A DNA stretch of 42,338 bases, from positions 1 through 42,338 of the forward strand of contig CADADA010000031.1 of the NCBI GenBank assembly GCA_902786515.1, in the 5' to 3' direction. The DNA comes from an uncultured Lachnospiraceae bacterium (GTDB taxonomy: Bacteria > Bacillota > Clostridia > Lachnospirales > Lachnospiraceae). This document shows positions 25,445-34,267 of the stretch, one piece after another. How positions within the stretch are numbered: the stretch's first letter is position 1; each line of letters opens with the position of its first letter. The notes beneath the pieces were generated by a model that was not told where the DNA came from, did no database searches, and was given only the letters and a program-made list of their open reading frames with translations. The position numbers and the translations under genes were made by a program.

Positions 25445-26195
25445 TTACGTCACCCCCTAACAGCGTAATGACATCAATAATTTTATCAAAAAACTCCTTG
25501 CGCTTACCATCTCCCCGTGATATCTCATGGTATATTTTTCCATCTTTTATAAAAATCACTCTGCCCGCATAGCTTGCAGAAAAACTGTCATGAGTAACCA
25601 TCATAATGGTTGCATCCTGCTCTTTATTCAAATACGTCAGTCGTTCCATTAACATTTTAGATGACTTTGAATCCAGAGCTCCCGTAGGCTCATCTGCCAA
25701 AACAATACTTGGATTCGTGATAATTGCCCTTGCTGATGCCACCCTTTGTTTTTGACCGCCTGACATCTGATAAGGATATTTTTCAAGAACCTCAGTGATA
25801 CCCAATTGTTCTGCAACGTTTCTTATTGCTGCATCTATATCATCTGTATTTTTTTTCTGAATAGAAAGTGCCAATGAAATATTTTCATAAGCCGTAAGTG
25901 TATCTAAAAGGTTAAAATCCTGAAAAATAAATCCAAGCTTTTCACGTCGGAAGCGATTCAGTGCCTTGCCCTTCAATTCTGTTACATCCTGACCTTCCAG
26001 ATATATATGCCCTGCTGTAACCCTGTCAATAGTGGAAATACAATTAAGCAATGTCGTCTTTCCACTGCCTGATGCACCCATTATCGCTACAAACTCTCCC
26101 TTTTCTACCTTAAACGAAATATCATCTATTGCTTTTGTAAGACTTGATTTGTTTCCGTAATATTTTTCAATCTGCTCTACCTTAAGTAATTCCAT
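25431..26195 (-). CDS. BceA-type ABC transporter ATP-binding protein
   Basis: 254 residues. Walker A GASGSGKT, signature MSGGQKQR, Walker B IVLADEPTG and H-loop VTHDS. Start at the ATG at 26195 after AAAGGAG; an upstream in-frame start lacks a ribosome site. It pairs with the BceB-type permease by overlap. A 144-base gap with repeated TTACAA sites separates it from the kinase gene, so the transporter genes probably have their own inducible promoter. Confidence 0.94.
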   Translation of the reverse strand: MELLKVEQIEKYYGNKSSLTKAIDDISFKVEKGEFVAIMGASGSGKTTLLNCISTIDRVTAGHIYLEGQDVTELKGKALNRFRREKLGFIFQDFNLLDTLTAYENISLALSIQKKNTDDIDAAIRNVAEQLGITEVLEKYPYQMSGGQKQRVASARAIITNPSIVLADEPTGALDSKSSKMLMERLTYLNKEQDATIMMVTHDSFSASYAGRVIFIKDGKIYHEISRGDGKRKEFFDKIIDVITLLGGDVNDAV

Positions 26196-26312
26196 ATAAG
26201 TGGCTCCTTTCACTTTTGCCGGCCTAAAATATTATGTAATAACAGCCAGACTTTATATTTGGTTACACCATATACTTTATCGAAAAATCACAAAACTGTC
26301 GCTGTTCTTATC

Positions 26313-26336
26313 TTACAAAACATTACAATTTTGTAA
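26313..26336 (-). promoter_or_regulatory. Candidate response-regulator operator before the BceA/BceB genes
   Basis: TTACAA occurs at 26313 and 26323 on the plus strand, and TTGTAA at 26331, giving a TTACAA-TT-TTGTAA inverted repeat plus a direct repeat 10 bases away. It lies just after the kinase stop codon and upstream of the transporter genes, where Bce-type regulators usually bind. Confidence 0.5.
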
Positions 26337-26339
26337 CCT

Positions 26340-27353
26340 TCAGCTCATCTTATAGAAATCATTTTTTCCAAAAACTATCTGTATTTCAGTATATTTACCA
26401 TATTCGGAAACAACATCTATACGGTGTCCCAGTCTTTCACATAAATTACTTACAATAAATAATCCCATCCCGGTTGAACTTTTATTTTCTCTGCCATTAT
26501 GACCGGTAAAGGATTTTTCAAATATATACGGAATGTCTTCTTTTAGTATTCCCTTTCCATTGTCTCTGAAATGAAAAATCACGCCTTTATCATTATTGTC
26601 TGCCCATGCCCGCAAAAAAAGTTTTCTATCCGGAGAACAATATTTTATACTGTTAGCCATCAGCTGACCAATAATAAATTCAATCCACTTACCATCGGTC
26701 AGCACATTAATATCCAAACCGTCAGTTTCTATCGCGGCATCCAATATCTGTAAAGCTTCTCTATTTCTTACCGCCACGCTTCCAAATATCTTTTTAAGTG
26801 ATACTTCCTTAATCACATAATCCAACTCCGGATTTTCGCTGCGGGCATAATAAAGGACACTCTCTATATAGTCATCTATCCTTTTTATTTGCCCTGTCAT
26901 TTTTCGTCCTACATCCTGATTATTATGGCACATGAGTCTGAGACTTGCGACCGGAATCTTAGCTTCATGAACCCACATCTCTATATATTCCCGAAATTCT
27001 TTGTTCTGTCTTCTGTACTCAGCAACATTTTCCGCCATAGATTTATCACACTCTCTAAGAGCATTAACCATAATTTTTCCTTCGTAAAACTCCGGATAAT
27101 TGACTAATTCAGGAAGCAGATATTTTTTGTCAAGTTCCGCTAATGAATTATTAAGTCTGATATAAAAATCTCTCTTTCTAAAATACTCCCATAGCTCCGA
27201 CATGAGTACCGTCACAACAAGTATATTTGTCACAACGATAATCGCCTGCGATTTTACATTAAATGCAGAAAGAAATATTATACTTATTACTATAGCAGTG
27301 GTTTTCATAATATAAATTATTATACGATCCTTAATATAATCCCAAAAATTCAT
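26340..27353 (-). CDS. BceS-type intramembrane-sensing histidine kinase
   Basis: 337 residues. Two membrane helices close together at the N-terminus with almost no extracytoplasmic loop, so it is not expected to bind a ligand itself; such kinases are driven by their BceAB transporter. H-box EMWVHEAKIPVASLRL (His129), then N-, G1- (DNGKGI) and G2-type (TGMGLFIV) boxes. ATGA overlap with the response regulator. Confidence 0.93.
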   Translation of the reverse strand: MNFWDYIKDRIIIYIMKTTAIVISIIFLSAFNVKSQAIIVVTNILVVTVLMSELWEYFRKRDFYIRLNNSLAELDKKYLLPELVNYPEFYEGKIMVNALRECDKSMAENVAEYRRQNKEFREYIEMWVHEAKIPVASLRLMCHNNQDVGRKMTGQIKRIDDYIESVLYYARSENPELDYVIKEVSLKKIFGSVAVRNREALQILDAAIETDGLDINVLTDGKWIEFIIGQLMANSIKYCSPDRKLFLRAWADNNDKGVIFHFRDNGKGILKEDIPYIFEKSFTGHNGRENKSSTGMGLFIVSNLCERLGHRIDVVSEYGKYTEIQIVFGKNDFYKMS

Positions 27354-28012
27354 TTCAACAAATACCCCTGCTTCTTTCTCGTTTCGATAGCATCACCTAT
27401 TCCAAGCTCTGACAACTTTGTACGCAATCTGCTTATATTAACCGACAGCGCATTATCATTTAAATACTCATCATTATCCCATAAAACCGTCATCATATCA
27501 TCACGAGACACTATTTCTCCTTTATGATCAAGCAGAAGTCCGAAAATAATCATTTCATTCTTAGTAAGTATCTGCTCCATTCCATTTCTCATAATGCTTC
27601 CACTCACAAAACTTACCTGAACATCATTATACATCTGTGTCTGTCCTTTTTTTACGCTTCTCTTAAGTACCGCTGATATGCGAAGAAGAAGAATTGTGGG
27701 ATTGTAAGGTTTTGTAATATAGTCATCCGCACCGTAACTCATTGACAACACCTCGTCAATATCATCAGTACGGCTTGTCAGCATTATAATCGGTGTATCG
27801 CTATCCTTACGATATTTTTGAAGTAGTACTTCCCCATTTTCTCCCGGCAAATTTATATCAAGCAATATTAAATCCACATCTGCTTCTTTCATTTGAAGAA
27901 ACACATCATTAAAATCTGCTATAGTGCTGACAAGATATCCCGCATTTTCCAATAATATTGACAACTCTTCGCATAGTGTTCTGTCATCCTCAACTATCAA
28001 TATTTTATTCAT
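27350..28012 (-). CDS. BceR-type OmpR-family response regulator
   Basis: 220 residues. Acid pair at 8-10, phospho-acceptor Asp52 (LLDINLPG), TSR and KPYN switch motifs, and a C-terminal winged helix. ATG at 28012 after GAAAGGAAAAG. It begins only 53 bases after cbiK, so read-through from the tetrapyrrole operon is possible in addition to its own promoter. Likely target: the TTACAA sites at 26313-26336. Confidence 0.94.
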   Translation of the reverse strand: MNKILIVEDDRTLCEELSILLENAGYLVSTIADFNDVFLQMKEADVDLILLDINLPGENGEVLLQKYRKDSDTPIIMLTSRTDDIDEVLSMSYGADDYITKPYNPTILLLRISAVLKRSVKKGQTQMYNDVQVSFVSGSIMRNGMEQILTKNEMIIFGLLLDHKGEIVSRDDMMTVLWDNDEYLNDNALSVNISRLRTKLSELGIGDAIETRKKQGYLLK

Positions 28013-28065
28013 GTCTTTTCCTTTCTTAGTAGAGCGAAAAGTTACTTATTATTCACTCTATTAGT

Positions 28066-28845
28066 TTAGTGCATCAAATTACAAGCTTCTTTCAGATGTT
28101 TCACATAAATATCTTGAACTTCCGGGTATTCACCCAATCCTTTCATAACTTCATGAACTTTAAAACCTGCATCTTCAAGTGTCCTTTTCCACGAACTTTC
28201 TGTACCGAAAATGTCATTTGCAACATGATTTCCTACTACAACCATTAACGGAACCAATACGACCTGGTAATATCGTTGTTTTTGTAAAAGTGTCCGGACT
28301 ATATCTTCCTTTGTCGGATTAGACTCTATTGTCCCAACATAATAATCATATAATTTTTCTTTTTTCAATACTTGCTGTAATTGATGATATACATTATCCG
28401 CTTCCACCTTAGTGCCGTGCCCAACAAGAACAACTGCTGTCCGTCCATCAATAAATTCTTTTGTATGTCCAAATATAGCATAAGATAAATCTGTATAATC
28501 CTGTTTTGATGATAATAGCGGCAACCCAACACACAGTTTTTCAAATCTGTCCTGAAAAGTATTAACTACATCAATGATTTTACGGTATTCAATACCTGCC
28601 AGCACATGTGTCGGCTGTATCATCATTTGTGTTATTTCATTTTGAACAGCTTTCTCTAAAGCTTCCTGCAGGCTGTCCATATGGATACCTTCTCTTTGTT
28701 CTATAATCTGTATCACCATCCGGCTTGTGAAACACCGGTGAACATCATGTCCGGGAAACTGTTTTTCAATCGCCTTTTCTATTCCTTCTATATCATTCTT
28801 CCTTGCATCAAAATTACCGGTTCCAAAACTAACTACCAGAATCAT
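28066..28845 (-). CDS. cbiK: Sirohydrochlorin cobaltochelatase, anaerobic type
   Basis: 259 residues. Inserts Co(II) into sirohydrochlorin (factor II), the committed step of the cobalt-first corrinoid route. VSFGTGNFDARKNDI and IQPTHVLAGIEYR are family blocks; VVLVGHGT holds the first metal-binding His and VVGNHVANDIFG the second. No signal peptide, so cytoplasmic, unlike the periplasmic Desulfovibrio form. GAGGAAGAATAA before the ATG. Last gene of the tetrapyrrole operon, 10 bases after sirC. Confidence 0.92.
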   Translation of the reverse strand: MILVVSFGTGNFDARKNDIEGIEKAIEKQFPGHDVHRCFTSRMVIQIIEQREGIHMDSLQEALEKAVQNEITQMMIQPTHVLAGIEYRKIIDVVNTFQDRFEKLCVGLPLLSSKQDYTDLSYAIFGHTKEFIDGRTAVVLVGHGTKVEADNVYHQLQQVLKKEKLYDYYVGTIESNPTKEDIVRTLLQKQRYYQVVLVPLMVVVGNHVANDIFGTESSWKRTLEDAGFKVHEVMKGLGEYPEVQDIYVKHLKEACNLMH

Positions 28846-28855
28846 TTATTCTTCC

Positions 28856-29359
28856 TCATTTCTCCATTTTAGATATTGCTTTCCTAATCAGTGCCGTTGC
28901 CTCTTTTGCTGCCACATGATTACTGCCACATGCAGTAATACCAGCTACCAATGAGTCCTTTCTGACTATACCCGGAAAATAAAAATCACATAAATTCTGA
29001 TTATGGACTGCATTCACAAGTATGCCTCTTTCATTGCATTTTTTTACAATATCTTCATTTAGTTCATGATTATCAGTTGCGGCGAATACAATGTATTTAC
29101 CATCTAAATCTCTGTCAGAAAAGCATCTTTCAAAAATAATAATATTCTCATTTCTATCTGCAAGTTCCAATATCTGCGGTTCTACCCGTGGAGCAACAAC
29201 TGTAACACTTCCGACAAAATCAACCATTGTCCGGATTCTGCGTGTGGCAATCTTTCCCGCACCTATCACAAGTATCTGTTTTTCAGTTAAATCCATAAAA
29301 AGTGGAAAAAACAGTTTTCCTTCGTCTTTTATTCTCTCCTTTTCTTTTTCAGTATACAA
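28856..29359 (-). CDS. sirC: Precorrin-2 dehydrogenase (SirC-like)
   Basis: 167 residues. Oxidises precorrin-2 to sirohydrochlorin with NAD. The Rossmann motif is VIGAGKIATRRI near residue 31; FAATDNHELN and NQNLCDFYFPG are typical of the Met8p/CysG N-domain family. The C-terminal helices are short, as in dehydrogenase-only members, so chelation is left to CbiK. No ATG is available before the conserved start; TTG at 29359 follows GGAGG by nine bases. It overlaps the surface-protein gene by 31 bases. Confidence 0.9.
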   Translation of the reverse strand: MYTEKEKERIKDEGKLFFPLFMDLTEKQILVIGAGKIATRRIRTMVDFVGSVTVVAPRVEPQILELADRNENIIIFERCFSDRDLDGKYIVFAATDNHELNEDIVKKCNERGILVNAVHNQNLCDFYFPGIVRKDSLVAGITACGSNHVAAKEATALIRKAISKMEK

Positions 29360-30465
29360 TTCAATAATCCTCCAAATACAATGATTACAACTGCTATAAT
29401 CAAAACTTTTTTCGCTGCCTCCTGAGGGATATTTCCCTTTGGTCCTATTGTCACAGAATAAAATGACAATTCATACCGTATTTCAACCGGGTCTCCCATT
29501 GCAGTTGTATCTGCAATAACCGGTATGCTTTCATCCATAGCTGCTATAGGTATCTCAAACACGGAGTTTCCTCCATCGGTGGTCTGATTATAATACTTTG
29601 TATCTCCAATGACCATGTAATCATAATATGTACTGCTCCACAACAATCTTGCGTAAGCTTTTCCATCTCTCACTATCAGCCATGTAGGTGAGCTGACCGA
29701 TGCTCTTCCACTTCCACCTGTCATATTTACTTCAATAGAATATTCTCCATCCGGATAATCGACTTGGACCGGCTCAGGCGTGCCTGTCAGAAGCCATGCA
29801 TCAGGGTCTTCCTCGTCTTCATTTGTTATATCCGGAAGCTGATTCAGATATTCCGTGTCATCCTGTCCATATGCCTTTATTGCATCTGCAATTAAATTAT
29901 AATCAGGAATACTAATCCTACAGGCCTCTTCAGAGAGAGATGATGCATCAAAAACAAGATTCCTGTTATACCATTTTTTCTTGGCTTTACTATATGCTGC
30001 ACATTTGATTTCCTTATTCAGTGCTTCTACCGGAATCGTAAAAACTGTGTGTTGATCTTCTTCACGGAAGTCAATCCAATGCTGCGAATCTGCCACTGCA
30101 TGCTCTGCAGTTCCCATATACACATAAAGATAACTCATGCTCGGGATTGTAATCTCAGCAGTCAATTCTCCGTCATCAGCAATAAGGTATGCCTGAGAAA
30201 TTTTAAAATAAGCTGAGTTTGAAACCACATCGATTGAATGCTTACCATCAACGATATCCCTTCCGTATACAGGTGTCATTCCGTACTTTAAAATTTCACG
30301 ATGTCTTATCCCCTGCTGAATATCCATCACATCTTTCCAGTACTGCTCTTCATCACGCTCTCCAGCTCCGGCAACTGCGTGCACAAAGACAAGGCTTGAA
30401 AACAATATACACATACAAGTTATAATACCCAGTTTTTTAATACATTTTTTAATTCTTTGTTTCAT
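29329..30465 (-). CDS. Membrane-anchored surface protein with two NEAT-like repeats
   Basis: 378 residues. Signal peptide (12-34), export, then two similar domains of about 100 residues: 73-175 and 239-340. Both begin DG-x-x-SI-x-V, have a central Y/W-L-I-x-x-DG-x-x-x-A strand pair, a Tyr-rich hairpin (SYLYVYMG; TYYDYMVIG), then VF-x-IP-x-x-A-L/M-x-x-x-I, and end in an aromatic/charged strand. This layout resembles NEAT haem-binding domains; I cannot confirm homology by eye. A transmembrane helix (352-370) and KKKRRE tail anchor it. Start at the ATG 30465 after GGTGGTGAG. It sits inside the tetrapyrrole operon after an ABC-2 exporter, so binding or handover of a tetrapyrrole outside the cell is the natural guess. 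Confidence 0.75.
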   Translation of the reverse strand: MKQRIKKCIKKLGIITCMCILFSSLVFVHAVAGAGERDEEQYWKDVMDIQQGIRHREILKYGMTPVYGRDIVDGKHSIDVVSNSAYFKISQAYLIADDGELTAEITIPSMSYLYVYMGTAEHAVADSQHWIDFREEDQHTVFTIPVEALNKEIKCAAYSKAKKKWYNRNLVFDASSLSEEACRISIPDYNLIADAIKAYGQDDTEYLNQLPDITNEDEEDPDAWLLTGTPEPVQVDYPDGEYSIEVNMTGGSGRASVSSPTWLIVRDGKAYARLLWSSTYYDYMVIGDTKYYNQTTDGGNSVFEIPIAAMDESIPVIADTTAMGDPVEIRYELSFYSVTIGPKGNIPQEAAKKVLIIAVVIIVFGGLLNCILKKKRRE

Positions 30466-30483
30466 ACGCTCACCACCAGACAA

Positions 30484-31215
30484 TCACAGGTTTTTCTTCT
30501 TATATATGAACAACATGGCAATCAAACCAAAAACAATCAAATAAACGCTCAGTATAATAAAGCCAAAACTTCCGGAAGATTCACCATTTGCAATCTTCCT
30601 GATCATATCACAGCTTTGCGACAATGGCAGATATGATATTACCTGTCGAAATCCAACCGGCATTTGCTCTGTGGAGAAAAATGTGTTACACAAAAACGAC
30701 ATCGGCATAATTATATAAGATGTATATCTCGGCGCGTCTGAATAACTCTTTGCTAAAAATGAAAGTACCAGCGCAATAGTTGAAAAAACCATACCATTTA
30801 AAAACATGACAAGGAAAGAAATTCCATTATAGCAAAGGCCGGTCTTTATCGGAAATGTAAGTAACAGAATCAATATTCCCGAATACATTCCTCTCAGGCT
30901 ACCACCAATTACCTGTCCCAAAATAAACTGCCACAATGGTGTCGGTGATACCATTATTTGATCCAACGCTTTTTCATATAATCGCTGTACGCTCATACTT
31001 TGAGCAACTGCACCAAAACTTCCGGTCATAGTCGCCATGGCAACAACACCCGGGATTAAAAAATGCAGATACGGCTCTCCATGAGATGTCGTCTGAATTC
31101 CAAGACCAAATATAATCAGATACATCACCGGGGAGATTATTGCTGCTATTGTGATTTTATAAAAATCTCTGCGGAATTCTACCCATTTCTCCCATAAGAC
31201 TGTTAAAATTCCCAT
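30484..31215 (-). CDS. ABC-2 type transporter permease
   Basis: 243 residues. Six predicted membrane helices; DQIMVSPTPLWQFILGQVIGG and YIIMPMSFLCNTFFS are ABC-2 family blocks, so this is an exporter, not a uptake (ECF or BtuCD) system. I placed the start at the ATG 31215; the longer reading overlaps the ATPase gene and has no better ribosome site. Partner of the ATPase upstream. Encoded between cbiL and the surface protein, which argues for a tetrapyrrole- or metal-related cargo. Confidence 0.88.
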   Translation of the reverse strand: MGILTVLWEKWVEFRRDFYKITIAAIISPVMYLIIFGLGIQTTSHGEPYLHFLIPGVVAMATMTGSFGAVAQSMSVQRLYEKALDQIMVSPTPLWQFILGQVIGGSLRGMYSGILILLLTFPIKTGLCYNGISFLVMFLNGMVFSTIALVLSFLAKSYSDAPRYTSYIIMPMSFLCNTFFSTEQMPVGFRQVISYLPLSQSCDMIRKIANGESSGSFGFIILSVYLIVFGLIAMLFIYKKKNL

Positions 31216-31219
31216 ATTA

Positions 31220-32056
31220 CTATCCCAACTCTCTTCCTGCACACTCTACAAATACATCTTCAAGGTTTGTTGCCCTGAAAGAAGCCTGTTTATCAGAATA
31301 TTCCAAATACCTTATTGCCTCTTCCTTGTTATGGAAATAATGGGTTGATATTCCATCTTCCGATGATTCATCCACCGCAAATGGTCCCTGTTCATTTATC
31401 AATTCTGAGGGACTGTTAAGCTTTTGCAATCTTCCGCGATTAATCAATGCTACCCGATCACATAATACCTGTGCTTCTTCCATGTAATGGGTTGTCAGGA
31501 CTATCGTCATATTCCGGTTATTTACCTGTCTTAACAAATTCCACATCTGTCGTCTTGACAAAGCATCCATTCCCGCAGTCGGTTCATCTAACAATAATAT
31601 CTCCGGCTCCACCAAAAGTGCCCTGCATATCATCAGCTTTCTCTTCATTCCTCCGGACAAGTGCCTTACCGTCCTTTTACGGTACTCTTTTAATCCGGCA
31701 AACTCAAGCAGTTCATCACTTTTTTCCCTGATGACCTTGCGCGGAAGGAAGTACAGTTTTCCCTGATACTGCATTACTTCATCCATTGTCATATCCTGAC
31801 GCATGGAATACTCCTGCGTAATCACACAAAGCTTTCTCTTTTGTTCAGATGCTTTTCTATCAAGTTTATGCCCATCTATATATACTTCACCCGAACTTGG
31901 AAGCAGAACCGTGGAAATCATACTTATTATAGTTGTCTTGCCTGCCCCATTTGGTCCGAGTAATCCGAAAAACTCTCCAGTCTCCACTGTAAGGTTTAAA
32001 CAGTCAACTGCCTTAAAATCTCCAAATTGTTTTGTCAGATTCTTAAGCTCAATCAT
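31220..32056 (-). CDS. ABC-2 exporter ATP-binding protein
   Basis: 278 residues. Walker A GPNGAGKTT, signature LSGGMKRKL, Walker B ILLLDEPTAGMD and H-loop TTHYMEEA: DrrA/CcmA-type exporter ATPase. Start chosen at the ATG at 32056 (MIELKNLTK) after GGAAGGG; the annotated-looking upstream extension lies within cbiL. Overlaps the cbiL end by eight bases and lies four bases upstream of the permease start. Confidence 0.93.
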   Translation of the reverse strand: MIELKNLTKQFGDFKAVDCLNLTVETGEFFGLLGPNGAGKTTIISMISTVLLPSSGEVYIDGHKLDRKASEQKRKLCVITQEYSMRQDMTMDEVMQYQGKLYFLPRKVIREKSDELLEFAGLKEYRKRTVRHLSGGMKRKLMICRALLVEPEILLLDEPTAGMDALSRRQMWNLLRQVNNRNMTIVLTTHYMEEAQVLCDRVALINRGRLQKLNSPSELINEQGPFAVDESSEDGISTHYFHNKEEAIRYLEYSDKQASFRATNLEDVFVECAGRELG

Positions 32057-32744
32057 GATTCTGCCCTTCCTTAGCAATAATAAGTGAAAAATACCCTGCA
32101 TCATCCGGGATTTCGTCCAGACTTCTATACACTTTTTCTGTTTCCATACTACAATTTTCAACTGCCTGTACCTTCATTCCACTTTCAAGAAGCAGCTTTT
32201 TTACTTCCTTCATATGACTTGCTGACTTCATCAGCACGTAATTTCCTTCATATACCAGAGGTTCATCTGTCTTATGAACAGCCGGTATGACATGAAGAGG
32301 CTCATCCCATTCCACCAGCGGGAGATTCAGTCTGGCAGCCGCAGCACAAAATGAAGGTATTCCACTGACCAGTTTTACCTGATAACCATCAGCCTCCAAA
32401 ATATGTTGCAAATAACTAAATGTACAATAAATCGTTGAATCTCCTAACGTCAGGTACACTACATTTTTCCCCTGATCCAGATATGATTCGATGATCCTCG
32501 CACCCTTTTCATGCTCTTTATGTATCAGCTCATAGTCTTTCACCATGGGCATATAAATCGGAACCAATGTTTTTTCAGCAATTTCCGGCACAACTGCTTC
32601 GGCTATTTTATAAGCCACAGCATCATGTGGTTTTTTCCCCGGTACAGCTATAATATCATTTTCCTGAATAAGCCTGACGGCTTTGAGTGTCATTAATTCC
32701 GGATCTCCCGGTCCTACTCCGACACCATATGCAATTCCCTTCAT
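32049..32744 (-). CDS. cbiL: Cobalt-factor II C20-methyltransferase
   Basis: 231 residues. SAM-dependent tetrapyrrole methylase with GVGVGPGDPELMTLKAV at the start, the LGDSTIYCTFSYL active-site block and LVSGIPSFCAAAARL. It adds the C20 methyl group to make cobalt-factor III; with CbiK present the cobalt-first (CbiL) reading is preferred over CobI. ATG at 32744 after AAAGGAGG; two-base gap from cobA-hemD. The later corrin-ring genes are not in this window. Confidence 0.92.
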   Translation of the reverse strand: MKGIAYGVGVGPGDPELMTLKAVRLIQENDIIAVPGKKPHDAVAYKIAEAVVPEIAEKTLVPIYMPMVKDYELIHKEHEKGARIIESYLDQGKNVVYLTLGDSTIYCTFSYLQHILEADGYQVKLVSGIPSFCAAAARLNLPLVEWDEPLHVIPAVHKTDEPLVYEGNYVLMKSASHMKEVKKLLLESGMKVQAVENCSMETEKVYRSLDEIPDDAGYFSLIIAKEGQNHD

Positions 32745-32746
32745 TT

Positions 32747-34267
32747 TTATATTTCCTCCTTTTTTGATACTTTGCCTTTCAAACACTCTACCATTGCATC
32801 CAATGTCGCCGAATCTGCTGTTGAAGTAAGCATTCCATACTCCCCGGCTGCTTTACATGTCTGCTGTCCAATGCAGATTGCACGAATCGTTTTTAAATCC
32901 ACCTCTTTGAATGCCTGTACAAATCCATGCACGGTAGAGGCACTTGTGAACATCACATAATCAATGCCTCCGTCTTCTGTAAAAATGCCCTCATAAACAG
33001 CTTTACGTGTTTCATACTTTGTTTCGTAAATTGGAAGATCTATTACTTTTATTCCATCTTTTTTCAAAAGTTCATCTACCAGCTCCCGATTTCCTATCTG
33101 AGCTCTTGGAATCAGAACCCTGCAGTTTTTAGGAAGTATCTGTGCCAATTCTATGCCTAAAGTACAACCATCGTAAACAGAAGGGATAAAATCAGCCCTG
33201 ATTCCATATTTCATTAACTCTCTTTCTGATCCCCGGCCAATTACCGCAATCTTAACACCAGCCAATACTCTAATATCATGCATCTTAAGAAATTCATCCA
33301 TAAAAATCATCACACCACTCGGACTCGTAAAGACCAACCAGTCATACTTCCCGTTTACAAGAGCACTTATGGCATCCTCTGACTCTGCTTCGCTCATTTT
33401 AGAATTCAGTGTAATCGTTGGCACTTCGTATACCTCTGCTCCTTCCTGTCGCAACATTTCTGCAAGGCGTGACGACTGTCTTCTGGGTCTGGTTATCATC
33501 ACACGTGTTCCTGAGAGCGGTCGTTTTTCGTACCATGAAAATTTTTCTGACATGCTACAGACATCTCCCACTACGATGACAGCAGGTGTTGGAATATTCC
33601 GTTTTCTTCCACACTCTGCCAACGTACCTAATGTAGCACTTATTCGTTCCTGTCTTGCAGTAGTTCCTTTGGCTAATACGGCTGCCGGAGTTTCAGGATT
33701 CATTCCTTCACTAAGAAGTCCCTGACATATATCCGGAAGGGCTGCTATTCCCATAAGGAATACAAGCGTTCCTTTGGTTTTTACAAGAGCTGAAAAATCA
33801 ATATCGTAGGTTTGATTCTTTTTTTTGTGTCCGGTAATGATATGTACACTTGAACAATATTCTCTATGTGTCACAGGTATTCCCTGATATGCCGGTACTG
33901 CAAACGCGCTTGTAATTCCCGGAACAATTTCTATTGGAATCTCATTTGCTATAAGAAGTTCAAGTTCTTCTCCTCCTCTTCCAAAAAGGAAAGGGTCTCC
34001 ACCTTTCAGCCTGACCACTCGTTTCCCTTCCATAGCTTCATCAAGAAGAATTCTGTTTGTTTCCTCCTGTTTCAAAAAATGGTGTCCGGATCTTTTACCT
34101 GCAAAGATTTCTTTTGCTCCCTCAGGAATCATGCCAAGTATTTGCCGGCTTACAAGGGCATCATAGACAACAACATCTGCATGCTCAAGAACTTCTCTGC
34201 CTCGCAATGTTAAAAGCCCCGGATCTCCGGGACCCGCTCCTACTAACCATACTTTTCCTTTTTTCAT
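32747..34267 (-). CDS. cobA/hemD: Uroporphyrinogen-III C-methyltransferase fused to uroporphyrinogen-III synthase
   Basis: 506 residues. Residues 1-245 are CobA (WLVGAGPGDPGLLTLRG; VVRLKGGDPFLFGRGGEE; GITSAFAVPAYQGIPVTHRE), adding methyl groups at C2 and C7 to make precorrin-2. Residues about 250-500 are HemD (TRPRRQSSRLAEMLRQEGAE; VFTSPSGV; FTSASTV), which closes the ring of uroporphyrinogen III. The fusion is known in Clostridia. Start by ATGA overlap with hemC. Confidence 0.95.
   Translation of the reverse strand: MKKGKVWLVGAGPGDPGLLTLRGREVLEHADVVVYDALVSRQILGMIPEGAKEIFAGKRSGHHFLKQEETNRILLDEAMEGKRVVRLKGGDPFLFGRGGEELELLIANEIPIEIVPGITSAFAVPAYQGIPVTHREYCSSVHIITGHKKKNQTYDIDFSALVKTKGTLVFLMGIAALPDICQGLLSEGMNPETPAAVLAKGTTARQERISATLGTLAECGRKRNIPTPAVIVVGDVCSMSEKFSWYEKRPLSGTRVMITRPRRQSSRLAEMLRQEGAEVYEVPTITLNSKMSEAESEDAISALVNGKYDWLVFTSPSGVMIFMDEFLKMHDIRVLAGVKIAVIGRGSERELMKYGIRADFIPSVYDGCTLGIELAQILPKNCRVLIPRAQIGNRELVDELLKKDGIKVIDLPIYETKYETRKAVYEGIFTEDGGIDYVMFTSASTVHGFVQAFKEVDLKTIRAICIGQQTCKAAGEYGMLTSTADSATLDAMVECLKGKVSKKEEI

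Noticed and set aside
28013..28065. TAGAG/CTCTA arms as a terminator after cbiK
   Set aside because: Stem is short, loop is long and no T-run follows.
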